A stretch of 64,000 nucleotides of DNA. It comes from Rehmannia glutinosa. Lineage: Eukaryota > Streptophyta > Magnoliopsida > Lamiales > Orobanchaceae. The stretch is from the NCBI GenBank assembly GCA_016081115.2, contig CM071924.1, positions 92,642,616 to 92,706,615 on the forward strand, given 5' to 3'. Under the pieces are notes generated by a model. That model did not search any database and had not been told where the DNA came from. It was given only the letters and a program-made list of their open reading frames with translations. Shown piece after piece: positions 1-10,300 of this stretch; the first letter of the stretch is position 1; each line of letters begins with the position of its first letter. Position numbers and translations under genes: made by a program.

Positions 1-299
1 GATATTGTATTGCGAATTGCAATAGAGATGTAGCATAATCAAACTGGTCATTAGTTTGATGAAATAGAAGTAAAATCTGTTTTACATTCCTGGGCAAAAA
101 AAAAAAAAAGGAAAATGGAGGTTGTATTCCCCCACCATGGTAAAAATGTCAGTATCATCAATTTTTTGTATGGAAAATATCGTTTGAAAAAACGGAGTTC
201 CCAATATTACAGATGTAGATAGATTTTTAACCATAATAAAGTTTGTTGGTAAACATATACCATTATTGCGATTGATGCATCGATAATTTATAATTAACT
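1..299. other. AT-rich flank, no gene seen
   Basis: No open reading frame, RNA gene or repeat structure is recognisable here apart from an A-run near 97-110. It may be the continuation of the decayed polyprotein remnant that begins just downstream, but no alignable signal is visible. Confidence 0.5.
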
Positions 300-1095
300 A
301 TAAGAGGTTGCTTATTAGCGGCCGATTATTATTTGAGTAGTTTTAGAATAATACCTTGTAGGTATTAACCTTCCGATATACAATTTATATCAAAGACTTG
401 AATCTAATAAAAACACATTTGTTAGGACGTAATTCATTATTAACAATAATTGTAACTTTTGTATACCATTTTTGAAATATTTGTTTATCAATTTTATTGA
501 CCCAAATAAGATCTTCTGGTAATTCAGAAGTAATATGATTAACAAACTCTAAATCCTAATAAGTATTATTTTCTTCTTCATTAGTATCATTAATTTCATC
601 ATCTGATGAATCATACTTCGTTTTAGAAGTAGAATGTATATTTTCAATAGACTCCATTTTTCTTTTTAGAATAGACAAGTTATCTTTAATTTCATTAATT
701 TCAGCTTTTAGCTCGGGAATAGTAGGCTCTCTAGTTTTTACTCTAGCCTTTTCTATTATTTTATTATAGGAGTAAAATTCTCCTTCTTCTTATAGTTTTT
801 GTATTAATCTAGTATTACTAGTATTATTAGTATCTGATCTAGTTTATGTTTAGAATTTGATTCTAGAATAGATTAAATAATGTTCAATAGCTTCCTGTTT
901 TTTAGCAGGATTTGTAATTTGATCTATTAGACTTAAAATCAAATTTTCTTCTTTAGAGATTACATTAATTTGTAATCCTAAAAAATTTGCAAAATATTTT
1001 TCGCAATCACAATTTTCATCACAATCATTTTGTGAAGATGAAAATTCATCAGATTCATTAGATTCTGTTTTCTCAGAATCATTATTATCAATGAC
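300..1095 (-). pseudogene. Decayed plant pararetrovirus-like or retroelement polyprotein remnant
   Basis: Read on the minus strand, one frame gives a coherent but interrupted protein. First comes an acidic Ser/Asp/Glu stretch (about 1095-1000), then a Lys/Glu-rich coiled-coil-like block (about 780-640), an acidic Asp/Glu linker (about 620-560), and a segment like that just before the aspartic protease of plant Caulimoviridae-type polyproteins (about 550-430). In-frame stops lie near 850, 790-792, 557-559 and 385-387, so it is dead. The coiled coil followed by a protease-proximal segment fits endogenous pararetrovirus polyproteins, but a gag-like part of another retroelement cannot be excluded. 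No reverse transcriptase domain is present in the window. The family call is inference; the stops and composition are seen directly. Confidence 0.45.
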
Positions 1096-1100
1096 TAAAA

Positions 1101-3011
1101 CATATAAATCCTTTTTACATATAGCATAAATTTAAAAAAAAAAAAACACATTTACACCATTAAAACTCACCACAAAGTGGGGCAAATCCATTTCTTACAT
1201 GGACCCATTGTCATCCATAAAAAAAATATCACTACACAAGAACAAGATAACGTTCTATGTTATATTTCTTTCTTTTGTTTCTTGGATACATGAGAATAAT
1301 TGCTACATAGTTAGTATTGGTGCAATTAAGTTGCATCCATGTTTGAGATAATAGGGAGTCTTATTTAAATGAGATTTATCTAGAAATCTCTCCCATCGTG
1401 ACTTAACCTGGATATAAGATTGAGATATTTATTGATATATCTCCCTACAATAACAGACCACATTGAAAAATAGTTCCCCCTACATAGAAAGAATAATCTC
1501 TCTCCTAAAATTTCTCTCTACGGTTTTTCTTCTTGGAGCATCACCAAAATTCTCCAAAGGTTTAAGGTGTGCACATCAAATTAAATATGTTCGCGGTTCA
1601 ATCAAAAGGAGGCTTGTAGATGGGCTCAATCATGGCTACGTGGATCGACAGTTCCGCTGCATATACGTATATTCGATCTACCTTATATGTGCAAATATGT
1701 GATTTAAGTTTCGACGCATATTTGCTAACAGTTCGGAATAAATGTAAAAAGGCCAAACAGTCCTTCGGCCATAACAACGGCAAAAAGCAGTACACAAGAA
1801 TACATCTCAAGCCAAATTAATAAAAATGTTCCATTTGCACCAGAGGAACTAAAAAAAATTACCACATTGCTAAAACCATTTGATTCGGAATCTAGATCCA
1901 TGATGGCATAATGGTATGCTGACTTATCAAGCTAAAGCAATATTTACGCCATATACCTGTGAAACGTGAGCCAAATGTGCTAGCTAGATAAGTCTAAAGT
2001 TTACGATATACCTGTGAAACTCAAAACTAGCTATCAAGTTCACGATGATGAATCTCAACCTCTAAGCACGAAGAAATCATCAGGCATGTGACGAAAATTT
2101 GCAAAGAGGTTTTTTGGCGCATGTACTCTACTCTCTATGTCGATAGTCGATATAACTTCCTTTGACCGAAATAAACTCTTATGCATCTGCAAAATCACGA
2201 AAAGAAATCACCACAATCAAACAAAAGCGCAGCATATGCTATATTAAAGTAAAACAGAACACGTAACTAACTAAAAGATTCCTTGTAATATTCGTATTCA
2301 CATAAAACGCATTGTGAGTCGGAATAAACTTTATAAGGGACATGGGTGGAAACGAAAGAGAATGTCCTAGCAGGTTACATCTTGACACATGCTAGACATA
2401 CTACAAAGGAAAATGCTTATCAAGTTGTCCCCTCAAGTACGAAGCATATGAAATCTCATGTCACTATTATAGTATATCAACAAAGTTTTATTAGCTTTAA
2501 AAGCTAACCACCATTTCACAAAGCCAATCTCGGGAGACGCTCAGAAATTTGATGATGCATATTATATTTATCAATCAGCATAAATTTGGTGTGTCACGTA
2601 AATAAACTGGGAGATCAGGCAATTTATATGCCTTATGGAAAAACATATATCAAGCTGTAGCCGCCCCAGAATTTGACCCTGGTGCCTTTTTCAAAATAAC
2701 AGCATATCTACAACATTTGAAGCAGTTGGCTGGTGTAATACCCTACAAAATCCTGGTAAAGTGTTTTCAACAAACCTTAATCATGATATCAACAGAGAAG
2801 TGGGGACTATGGTAGAGCGGTTATAATAACAAATTGGTCGAGGTTATGGTGGGACGGTATGGCCAAGTGACAATGAAGCTGGTCTAACAAGGAGAGATCA
2901 TAACAAATTTTATGGTAGAAATATGATCAATGAATTTCCCTCTAATATACTCGCACACAAGTCATTGACAGAATGACACGGATTGAACTACTAACAAGTT
3001 GAAATATCAAA
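1101..3011. other. Intergenic stretch without supported genes
   Basis: Short open frames of up to 79 codons at 1463-1820 overlap on both strands and resemble no known protein. An A-run lies at about 1133-1146. I see no tRNA, tandem repeat or terminal-repeat structure in this interval. Confidence 0.5.
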
Positions 3012-3261
3012 TAGGGATAATTAGAAAAACATCCCTGAGGTTTGGGCTAGTTACAAAAAAAAAAACAGAGATGTTTCAAAATTACAAAAAGCCCCTTCAG
3101 GTTTCATTTTGTCTTAAATTTAAGGGGGTAATTGTAATATTTTTATAAATGTCGGGTTTTTTTTTAAATACTTTTGCTTATGAAGGGAAAAATATAAGAC
3201 GGAATCAAACCTCAAGGGGTTTTTTGTAATTTTCAAAGAACTCTGGTTTTTTTGTAATTAG
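3012..3261. mobile_element. Foldback MITE, copy A (3' end eroded)
   Basis: It starts AGGGATAATTAGAAAAAC, followed by CCCTGAGGTTTGGGCTAG and a block TTAAGGGGGTAATTGTAATA that recurs in copy D. The right arm (TTTTTTTGTAATTAG) matches the inverted left arm but stops before the outer terminal repeat. The same order of blocks occurs at 6579, 8352 and 11511. It lies about 1.1 kb downstream of the PPR gene's stop codon. It is non-coding; superfamily unassigned. Confidence 0.7.
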
Positions 3262-3383
3262 AAGTGACATTATTTCAAGCTAAAGGTATAAAGTTTATCT
3301 TGCAGCTGCGGAAAAGCCCTTTATGCCAGAAGTAAGTTTTAGAGTTTATTGAGCTAAAAGTTCATGCAAGCAATAGAGAGTCA

Positions 3384-3592
3384 CTTACATGCAATGTTGT
3401 AAAAAGCGTTAGGCGCTCGCTAGGCGGCAGACTGGGACCTACTACCTAGCGCCTAGGCGGAGTCTAGGCGGGACCTGGCGGGGATTAGGTGGGCCTAATC
3501 GGAAAAAACATCGTAGGCGGACAAGGGAGACCTAGCGCCTAGGCGGGGATTAATCGGGGCTAGGCGGGGATTTTTACAACAGAGCTTACATG
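3384..3592. mobile_element. hAT-type non-autonomous element, GGCG-rich
   Basis: The element runs 3392-3584 (193 bp) and is flanked by exact 8-bp direct repeats CTTACATG at 3384-3391 and 3585-3592. Its ends, CAATGTTGTAAAAA and the inverse of TTTTTACAACAGAG, are inverted repeats with two mismatches in 14. An 8-bp target duplication and CA-type ends fit the hAT superfamily. The interior is unusually G+C-rich for the region, with repeated CTAGGCGG and GCGCCTAGGCGG motifs. It encodes no protein. Confidence 0.85.
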
Positions 3593-4327
3593 TTGATAAA
3601 TTTGGAACAACGTCAAAGGTGGAGAGCTGCAGGAATCCGTGTCAACTCTGAACAGCATTACAGCTCACCCATCAACCAAATATTCAAACTGTTTAAACCC
3701 CAAATAATTTCAAAGTTGCTCACAACTAGCGTCTCTTGCTTCATAATTATGACACAATATAACTGATGCATGTCAAAAATCATATACTGGCCTGCATGAG
3801 TAGCAAAAAAATAACTTCAGAAGATAAGATACTTTGATACGAACAGACAGATAGTTTGTATCACATGCAATACTGAAGATATAGCAGACATTCTCATATC
3901 TCAAGCTTAGTGACCAATGAACTTCAAATTAGATTGATCGAACTTGATTTAAAAGTTCAAGAGTAAATACCAGTAAATAGGCAGCCCCGCCTAAGAGTCC
4001 TAACCAATTGCATCTCCAAAGAGTGATGAAATTGACTTTGGAAAGTAACATACTCTCTCATGTTACCATCCATTCAGTAATGAACTTTCTGTGAAATGTT
4101 TGTCCCCTCATTGCAAAATGCATGCCCGTCTTCTATTTTTAGCCAGAACATTTCTGAAAAAAATGATCTGCCAACTTTAAGTATAAAATTAAAACACAAC
4201 AAATATGTTTCTCAATATTCCAACTTCTGGTTCATGTTCCTGAACTTGATCTAGTAGCTTCCACATTGACCTTTGTGTGCTATAACATTAACAACTACCA
4301 CTACATATTCAGCACGTCATCTACGTC
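3593..4327. other. 3' flank of the PPR gene
   Basis: No coding region is supported. Because the PPR gene runs on the minus strand, this interval contains its 3' UTR; I could not place a poly(A) site with confidence. Confidence 0.5.
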
Positions 4328-6151
4328 TTAGGCCTTGTCAGAAAATTTGGGAATCAATTTTAGATACTCTGAGTAACTTTTATCTTTTGAGAGTAAGTCC
4401 ACAACTATAGTTGCTGTATATGAATCTGGTAAAAAGTTTCTGTCTGCCATTTTCTGAAGAAGCTCAACCACTTTTGGTGCGTCATTATTATCGCAGAATC
4501 CTCGCATAAGCGTATTGAAGGTGGCTACGTCAGGAGCACAACCTTTGTTTTCCATCTCTACAAACATATTATTTGCCTTTTCTAACTGTCCATCCTTGCA
4601 AAACCCATTGATCATGATTGAATAAGTAAAATTTGTTGGGGCAAAGCCCATTTCCGGAAATCTCTCAAACAGCTCACTAGCAAGATCAAGCTTTCCAGCC
4701 TTGCACAACCCATCAAGTAGACAATTACAATTTAGACTGTTCAGCTTATAGCCAGACTTCTCGAGAGTTTCGAATAACTCTATCGCCTCCGCGAGGCAAT
4801 CGTTCTTGCAAAACCCGTCCAATAATATACTATAGGTAGCAGAATCAGGTGTCAGATCATGATCCTTCATCTGAGAATAAAGTTCCCGTACATCCTCAAC
4901 TTTACCTTCCTGAAATAGACCAGTTAATAAAATGTTAAAAGTAATTACTGTTGGTTTGTATCCCTTGCAAAGCATTTCTCTAAAAAGGCCCATTGCTTCT
5001 TTCAATTTACGACACTTGCAATAACCATTAATCAACACATTGTAGCTTGCAACATCTCTTTCATGGCCCTTAGCTGCCATTGAAACAAACAACTCTTTTG
5101 CATCATCAATTCTACCCTCCAGACAATACCCATCGATCAAAGTGTTGAATGTAATCGAATCAGGCTTTTCACCTCTTCGAATCATCAACTCTAACATCCC
5201 ACTTGCTTCATCGGTTTTCCCCTCCTTGCAAAGTGAATCCATCAATATATTAAATGTCACGACGTTGGGACGAATACCTCGATCAATCATTTGAATAAAT
5301 AACTCCTTTGCCTGCTCCCACTCACCCATCCTACATAAACCATGAATTAATGCGCCATATGCGACCACATCTGCCGAAATACCCCTCCCTTCCATTTCCA
5401 GGAATAACTCTTTACCCTTTTCCACCAATCCCTCCTTACAAAGGCCATCAATGAGGCAAGAATAATAAATCAAATTGGGATTAAACCTAAGATCCAACCC
5501 CACATTCCCATTCTTCATTTCCTCATGCAATCTGAGGGCAACCTCTGCATTTCCAGTCCTACATAAACCATTAGCCAAAGTCCCCCATGTTTTTACATTA
5601 GGATGAAAACCCATCCTAATTATTTTCTTCAACAACCCTAACGCATCACCTATTTTATCTTCCATGCACAACCCTTTAATCAATGCAGTAAAAGTAACAA
5701 TGTTTGGATTATAACCCCTCTTCAAAATCCCACCCATAACAGAAAAACCAAGACCAACCCTTTTCAATTCACAATAACAATTAAGCAAAATATTCATCCC
5801 AATGTAATCAGGCAATAAATTAACTTCCGGCATTCGGTTGATCATTAAAATCAAATCCTGATACCTCTTGGCTTTGGCAACAGTGCCTAGCAGCGTGTTG
5901 AATGATGACATGGGTGGGCGGGGTTGCAACTGAAGCATTTTGTCGAACTCTGTTAATGCATCACTTACGGTAATTTTTTGGTCTGCTTTTAGGGATTTTC
6001 CAAGTGGGGTTTGGGGTTGGGTTGAAGATTTTGGAGGGGTGGGATTGCGTGGGTGTATGATAATCGTTGAAAGCTCACCTCTTTCAGAAGGTGTGAATAT
6101 ACGACTTCTCGTAGCGGAAGCTGCTTGACGAGCATATGTTCTGGCCACCAT
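4328..6151 (-). CDS. P-class pentatricopeptide repeat (PPR) protein, probably organellar
   Basis: A 607-residue intronless ORF, typical of plant PPR genes. These proteins bind organellar RNA in sequence-specific fashion and act in processing, stability or translation. Fourteen full motifs plus a partial one start at residues 81, 116, 151, 186, 227, 262, 297, 332, 367, 402, 437, 472, 507, 542 and 577. All full motifs are 35 residues except the fourth (186-226), which is 41. No E, DYW or SMR domain follows, so it is P-class, resembling the RPF/Rf-like group of mitochondrial fertility-restorer relatives. Residues 1-40 are rich in Arg, Ala, Ser and Thr with few acidic residues, as in a mitochondrial (or plastid) targeting peptide. 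The first ATG of the frame is used. Three TGGGCT motifs lie just upstream. The family is certain; the compartment and RNA target are inferred. Confidence 0.95.
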   Translation of the reverse strand: MVARTYARQAASATRSRIFTPSERGELSTIIIHPRNPTPPKSSTQPQTPLGKSLKADQKITVSDALTEFDKMLQLQPRPPMSSFNTLLGTVAKAKRYQDLILMINRMPEVNLLPDYIGMNILLNCYCELKRVGLGFSVMGGILKRGYNPNIVTFTALIKGLCMEDKIGDALGLLKKIIRMGFHPNVKTWGTLANGLCRTGNAEVALRLHEEMKNGNVGLDLRFNPNLIYYSCLIDGLCKEGLVEKGKELFLEMEGRGISADVVAYGALIHGLCRMGEWEQAKELFIQMIDRGIRPNVVTFNILMDSLCKEGKTDEASGMLELMIRRGEKPDSITFNTLIDGYCLEGRIDDAKELFVSMAAKGHERDVASYNVLINGYCKCRKLKEAMGLFREMLCKGYKPTVITFNILLTGLFQEGKVEDVRELYSQMKDHDLTPDSATYSILLDGFCKNDCLAEAIELFETLEKSGYKLNSLNCNCLLDGLCKAGKLDLASELFERFPEMGFAPTNFTYSIMINGFCKDGQLEKANNMFVEMENKGCAPDVATFNTLMRGFCDNNDAPKVVELLQKMADRNFLPDSYTATIVVDLLSKDKSYSEYLKLIPKFSDKA

Positions 6152-6225
6152 AGCTGTCTACTGTGCAAATTACAGAGAGCTTCAGAGAATCAGAAGTGAG
6201 AGAGGAGAATTTTGTGGGTATTAAA

Positions 6226-6250
6226 TGGGCTTTAGTTTTTGGGCTGGGCT
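6226..6250 (-). promoter_or_regulatory. Three site II (TGGGCT) promoter elements of the PPR gene
   Basis: TGGGCT occurs at 6226-6231, 6240-6245 and 6245-6250, which is 75-99 bp upstream of the PPR start codon. TGGGCY elements (TCP-factor sites) are common in plant promoters of genes for mitochondrial and ribosomal proteins. The motif cluster is seen; its use is inferred. Confidence 0.55.
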
Positions 6251-6578
6251 GTAAATAATTTCATTGGATTTAGGTTTGGTAGAACAGGATGTTCTGTATG
6301 TCTGATTCGAACTTAATTAAAGCATTTCGGATCTTCACCAAGAAATGGGAAAATGGTTAATTGGGGGTTATAGTAAAAATTAAAATTAAAAAATCTGTGT
6401 GCACAACTTGTTGAGAGACTTGAGAGATTAGTGTTATTTCTTCTAATGATTGAATCAAACAATATGGGAAGAATATAATAATCTAATTTAAATATTAGGC
6501 TGACATGAGAAATTCTTATTCGATCTTTATTTGGTAGAATTTTTTAGCTCATCATCTGGTGAATAAATTATGTTTTTT
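6251..6578. other. Upstream flank of the PPR gene, no gene seen
   Basis: AT-rich DNA between the PPR promoter motifs and MITE copy B. No open frame or RNA gene is supported. Confidence 0.5.
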
Positions 6579-6822
6579 AGGGATAATTTCAAAAAATACT
6601 CCTTAAGTTTTGGATTAATTACCAAAAAAACTCAGAGAAAATCATAAAAAAAAAACTTGTGGTTTGGTTCTATGTTAAATGTAAAAGGATAGTTGTAATA
6701 TTTTTGCAAAAATAAAAGAATGTTTGAAATATTTTTGCTTATAAATTGATAAATTATAATACATAATCAACCTCAATGAGTTTTTTTATAATTTTAAAAA
6801 ATCTTGGGTAGTTTTTGTAATT
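6579..6822. mobile_element. Foldback MITE, copy B
   Basis: It begins AGGGATAATTTCAAAAAATA and then follows the family order: CTTAAGTTTTGGATTAATTAC, the AAAGG block and TTGTAATATTTTTGC. The right arm GGGTAGTTTTTGTAATT is the inverse of the left arm, with the outermost bases eroded. It sits about 430 bp upstream of the PPR start codon and about 520 bp upstream of the kinase-like gene, between two divergently transcribed genes. Confidence 0.65.
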
Positions 6823-7168
6823 TTTTACATAGTTGTTGTGTAGTATTGAGTGATAAATACAATATTATATATCATCCAATTCATTTGGAACTGGCCAAAC
6901 TTGATGTGAGTCTAACATGAATTTCATTACCAATTAAAACTCGAAATCTCATTTTCTTATCAATTCTTAATCCACGGATATACTAGTAAATTAGTAACGC
7001 AGAAAAAAAAATGGAATCAAGAAAAAGAAACTGTTAGGAAGGATTTATTTTCTCTCACTAATTTCAATCAAATTGTTAACCTTTTAATTCGCATCCACCT
7101 TATATTTCCAACTTTTCTCCTTTTTTTCCCTTTTACCAAACACCCCTTAACATGGGATATAGTCACAA

Positions 7169-7187
7169 TATATAAATAAAACACGTG
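7169..7187 (+). promoter_or_regulatory. TATA box and G-box ahead of the kinase-like gene
   Basis: TATATAAA at 7169-7176 is followed by CACGTG at 7182-7187, about 155-170 bp upstream of the proposed start codon. A G-box immediately 3' of a TATA box is unusual, so one of the two may be fortuitous. ATG triplets lie between here and 7340, so the transcription start is uncertain. Confidence 0.4.
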
Positions 7188-7339
7188 CCAAAACAACCAC
7201 CATAACGAATGAGAATGACCTACAAACTCTTGAAGCATTCAAACATACATGCAGATCTCCAAATTCCCAGGAGAATATATTCATGCAAATGTCGAAATTA
7301 ACAGGAAAATCATCTTTCTTCTCCTTCCATAGCCGAGAC

Positions 7340-10300
7340 ATGCCCAAAGGTAAATTCTTTACGTACATTTCATCATTCTTTAATCCCTTCCATAAAACAT
7401 TTGTTTGGGGAAATTGAGATTTAATTTATGAGACTGCTATTTTCTTTCACTAGATTATGGAAATACGAGTACGAAACCGACGTACACGCAGATCCTCGTA
7501 GCCTCATCCATCGGATTAATCATAGCCGCGGCGATGCATTATCGCCTCAAGAAAATACGAGATCAGAGGATCGTACCCCGGATAAAAGTTTCCGACATCG
7601 GCCAGCTTTTGGACATCGAAAGATTCTCTCACTATGTAGGTAATAATCTGCGTCGGATCCTTCAAATTTTGGTTAATAAATCCGCATTTACAACACAAAA
7701 CATGCATCAATACACAGAAATGGGGCGAGCTGGATGGAAAACTTAGAAAAAAAGAAAATCACACGAATGATAAGTTAAAATATCTTAATGGGAAAACAAA
7801 AAAGAGGGGGCCAGGTACCGGGGCCCAGTATGCCCCTAGCTCTGCCATTGGGCACACACCCCGGTGTATGTGTGTGTGTGTGTGTGTGTTCAGACAAATC
7901 AATTTCTATTAGATCTTTGTCACACATTGTGTGTGTTTTTTGAGCAGCCAGGCAAATGGGGTTCACAGATAGGAGACAATGCCCAAATCTGTGCAAGTTG
8001 GCTTCTGATTACATTAGGAAATCTGAAGGGTGTGAAGAAGAGATGTATGCATTTTTTGCAAGTGAACCAGATGTTGATTCCCTCTTCATTAAGCTTGTGG
8101 AAGAGTTAGAGAGATGTATTCTCAGCTACTTTGCATTTCATTGGAGACATGCTTCATACATGCTCAGCCAGGCATGTTTTTTAAGATCTCAATTTTTTAC
8201 TTAAATCCAACCAGGTAATCATATTTCCTGGGAAAAATATTCATATCTTCCTAACACATAATTTCAGGTACTGAGTGCTGAAATTGAGCCGAGAAAGAAG
8301 CTTAAACACATTGTCATGGCAGCCACAAGGTAGATCTCTCGATATATATAGATTTAATTTGAAAAAATACCCTTGAAGGTTCAATCTAATTACAAAAAGA
8401 CTCAGCTATCTTTCAAAATTACTAATGCCCCTCGAAATTTGTTTATATTTTACAAATTGCACCTTTTCCAAGAAGGGTTATTTGTTAAGCAAATACAAAC
8501 GTCTATGGGAAGTTTGTAGTACCTTAAGGGGTATTTGTAGTTTTGATAGATTACTGAAGTTTTACATAATTAAAGGGTAGTTTTTATAATTTACCCATGT
8601 ATGAATTGTCTAGTCAAAACTGAAAATAACATCAGATATCCAGTTTTAGCAACCATTTATGAGTAAAACTGTAACAGTAGCATAACTTATGTTTGTTTTT
8701 GCTAACAAGTTCCAGTAACATCAGTATCCCAGTTTTTATAACCATTCACTAGTAAAAAATAGCATAACTTTCGTTATAAACTTACATGTATGAACAAGTT
8801 TCAGATATGCTAGGCATCCAAATTATAAACAGCTTTTGACTAAAGGGGTTTTATAATAATTTCTTATTATGCTTTCCTACTTTGTCTGATACAGAGAACA
8901 GAGATTTGAAAGGGTGACAAAAAATCTGAAGGTGGCTAGAGTATTTACCACATTAGTGGAGGAGATGAAAGCTATTGGACTCGTATCCCTTGATGATTCA
9001 CAGTGCACAAATGTGATGGTTCCCATGGCTCATAAAGACAGAAGTCCAGTCCTCCTCCTCATGGGCGGTGGGATGGGGGCTGGGAAGAGTACTGTGCTTA
9101 AGGACATTCTCAAAGAGTAAGAAAATCAATGTTATATTAACGGCAAAAAAAAAAATCAGAGTACATAGAATTATTATGTTCCAAAAGAAAATTGTTTTAT
9201 TCTGCAGGAGTTTGAAGCTAATTTTCCATAGAAGGTTGTAGAATAGTTTTTTTAATGAAATTTTGTAACCTGTGCTGGAACAGACCATTCTGGTTGTAGA
9301 ATAGTTTTTTTAATGAAATTTTGTAACCTGTGCTGGAACAGACCATTCTGGGCTGGAGCATGTGGAAATGCTGTTGTCATAGAGGCAGATGCCTTTAAAG
9401 AATCGGACGTCATTTATAGAGCCCTTAGCTCAAGGGGACACCATGACATGCTTCAAACTGCTGAACTGGTATTCATCACTGCCACCCTTCGCAGCCAACA
9501 TCCCTATCCCCAAATTTCCCTTGACAGAAAGACAAATATATCTATAAATGACGAGAATTTACAGAGATGATAAATGCTAATACAAGGAACGTCAATAGGT
9601 GTGTGTTCCACATTTATCTCAACACTATGCAAGTTTATACATGGATTCTGCACAGTTACTTAATTCAAGAGTGTAGCGAAAATTACAGAGTATGAAATAA
9701 TGCATAAGCCAATTCGCTAGCGTTCAAATATGCATTTATACAACTGCAGTTAAGAGTTTTCTATTTCAATATTGTATTTCATTTTATTTTTCATAGTACA
9801 CGTGCATGTGTTTCTACTTATGGGGCATATTTTTTAACAGTTGGTATTTCAGTCTTACATCGATAAATTTTCTTTCATCACATATTTTACTTTTCATAAT
9901 ACTCTCTGTTACCAGCAAATGGTATGTAACCTATCGGGAACTCATTTACCTAGCTTTATAATATGTCAAGCCACTGCAATTTTTACTCCTTGGGTACATG
10001 TCATGAATTTCTATAATGTTCTTCTATATACCTCTCCAACCGCCTATGGTTATACCAATCTATTAAGGAAAATCTAAATATATTATATATTATGAATAAG
10101 ATAAACACAAGAAGTTCTACGAGCAACCACTCAAGCTGCAGTTTCAGCACCATGTAACTCCCATTTAAGTCATTTGGTACAAGGCAAACAGAAATCAGAT
10201 CAAATAGTATGGACACTTACATCATTTCTCCTTCACGCTGATCATTTCCATCCATTTTTAGTAAAACATAGCCGGACTTACTGTGAACACTGTACAAAAT

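Noticed and set aside
7428..7643. 71-codon frame starting at an ATG before exon 2 of the kinase-like gene
   Set aside because: It is out of frame with the conserved membrane segment and crosses the proposed exon 2 donor at 7640.
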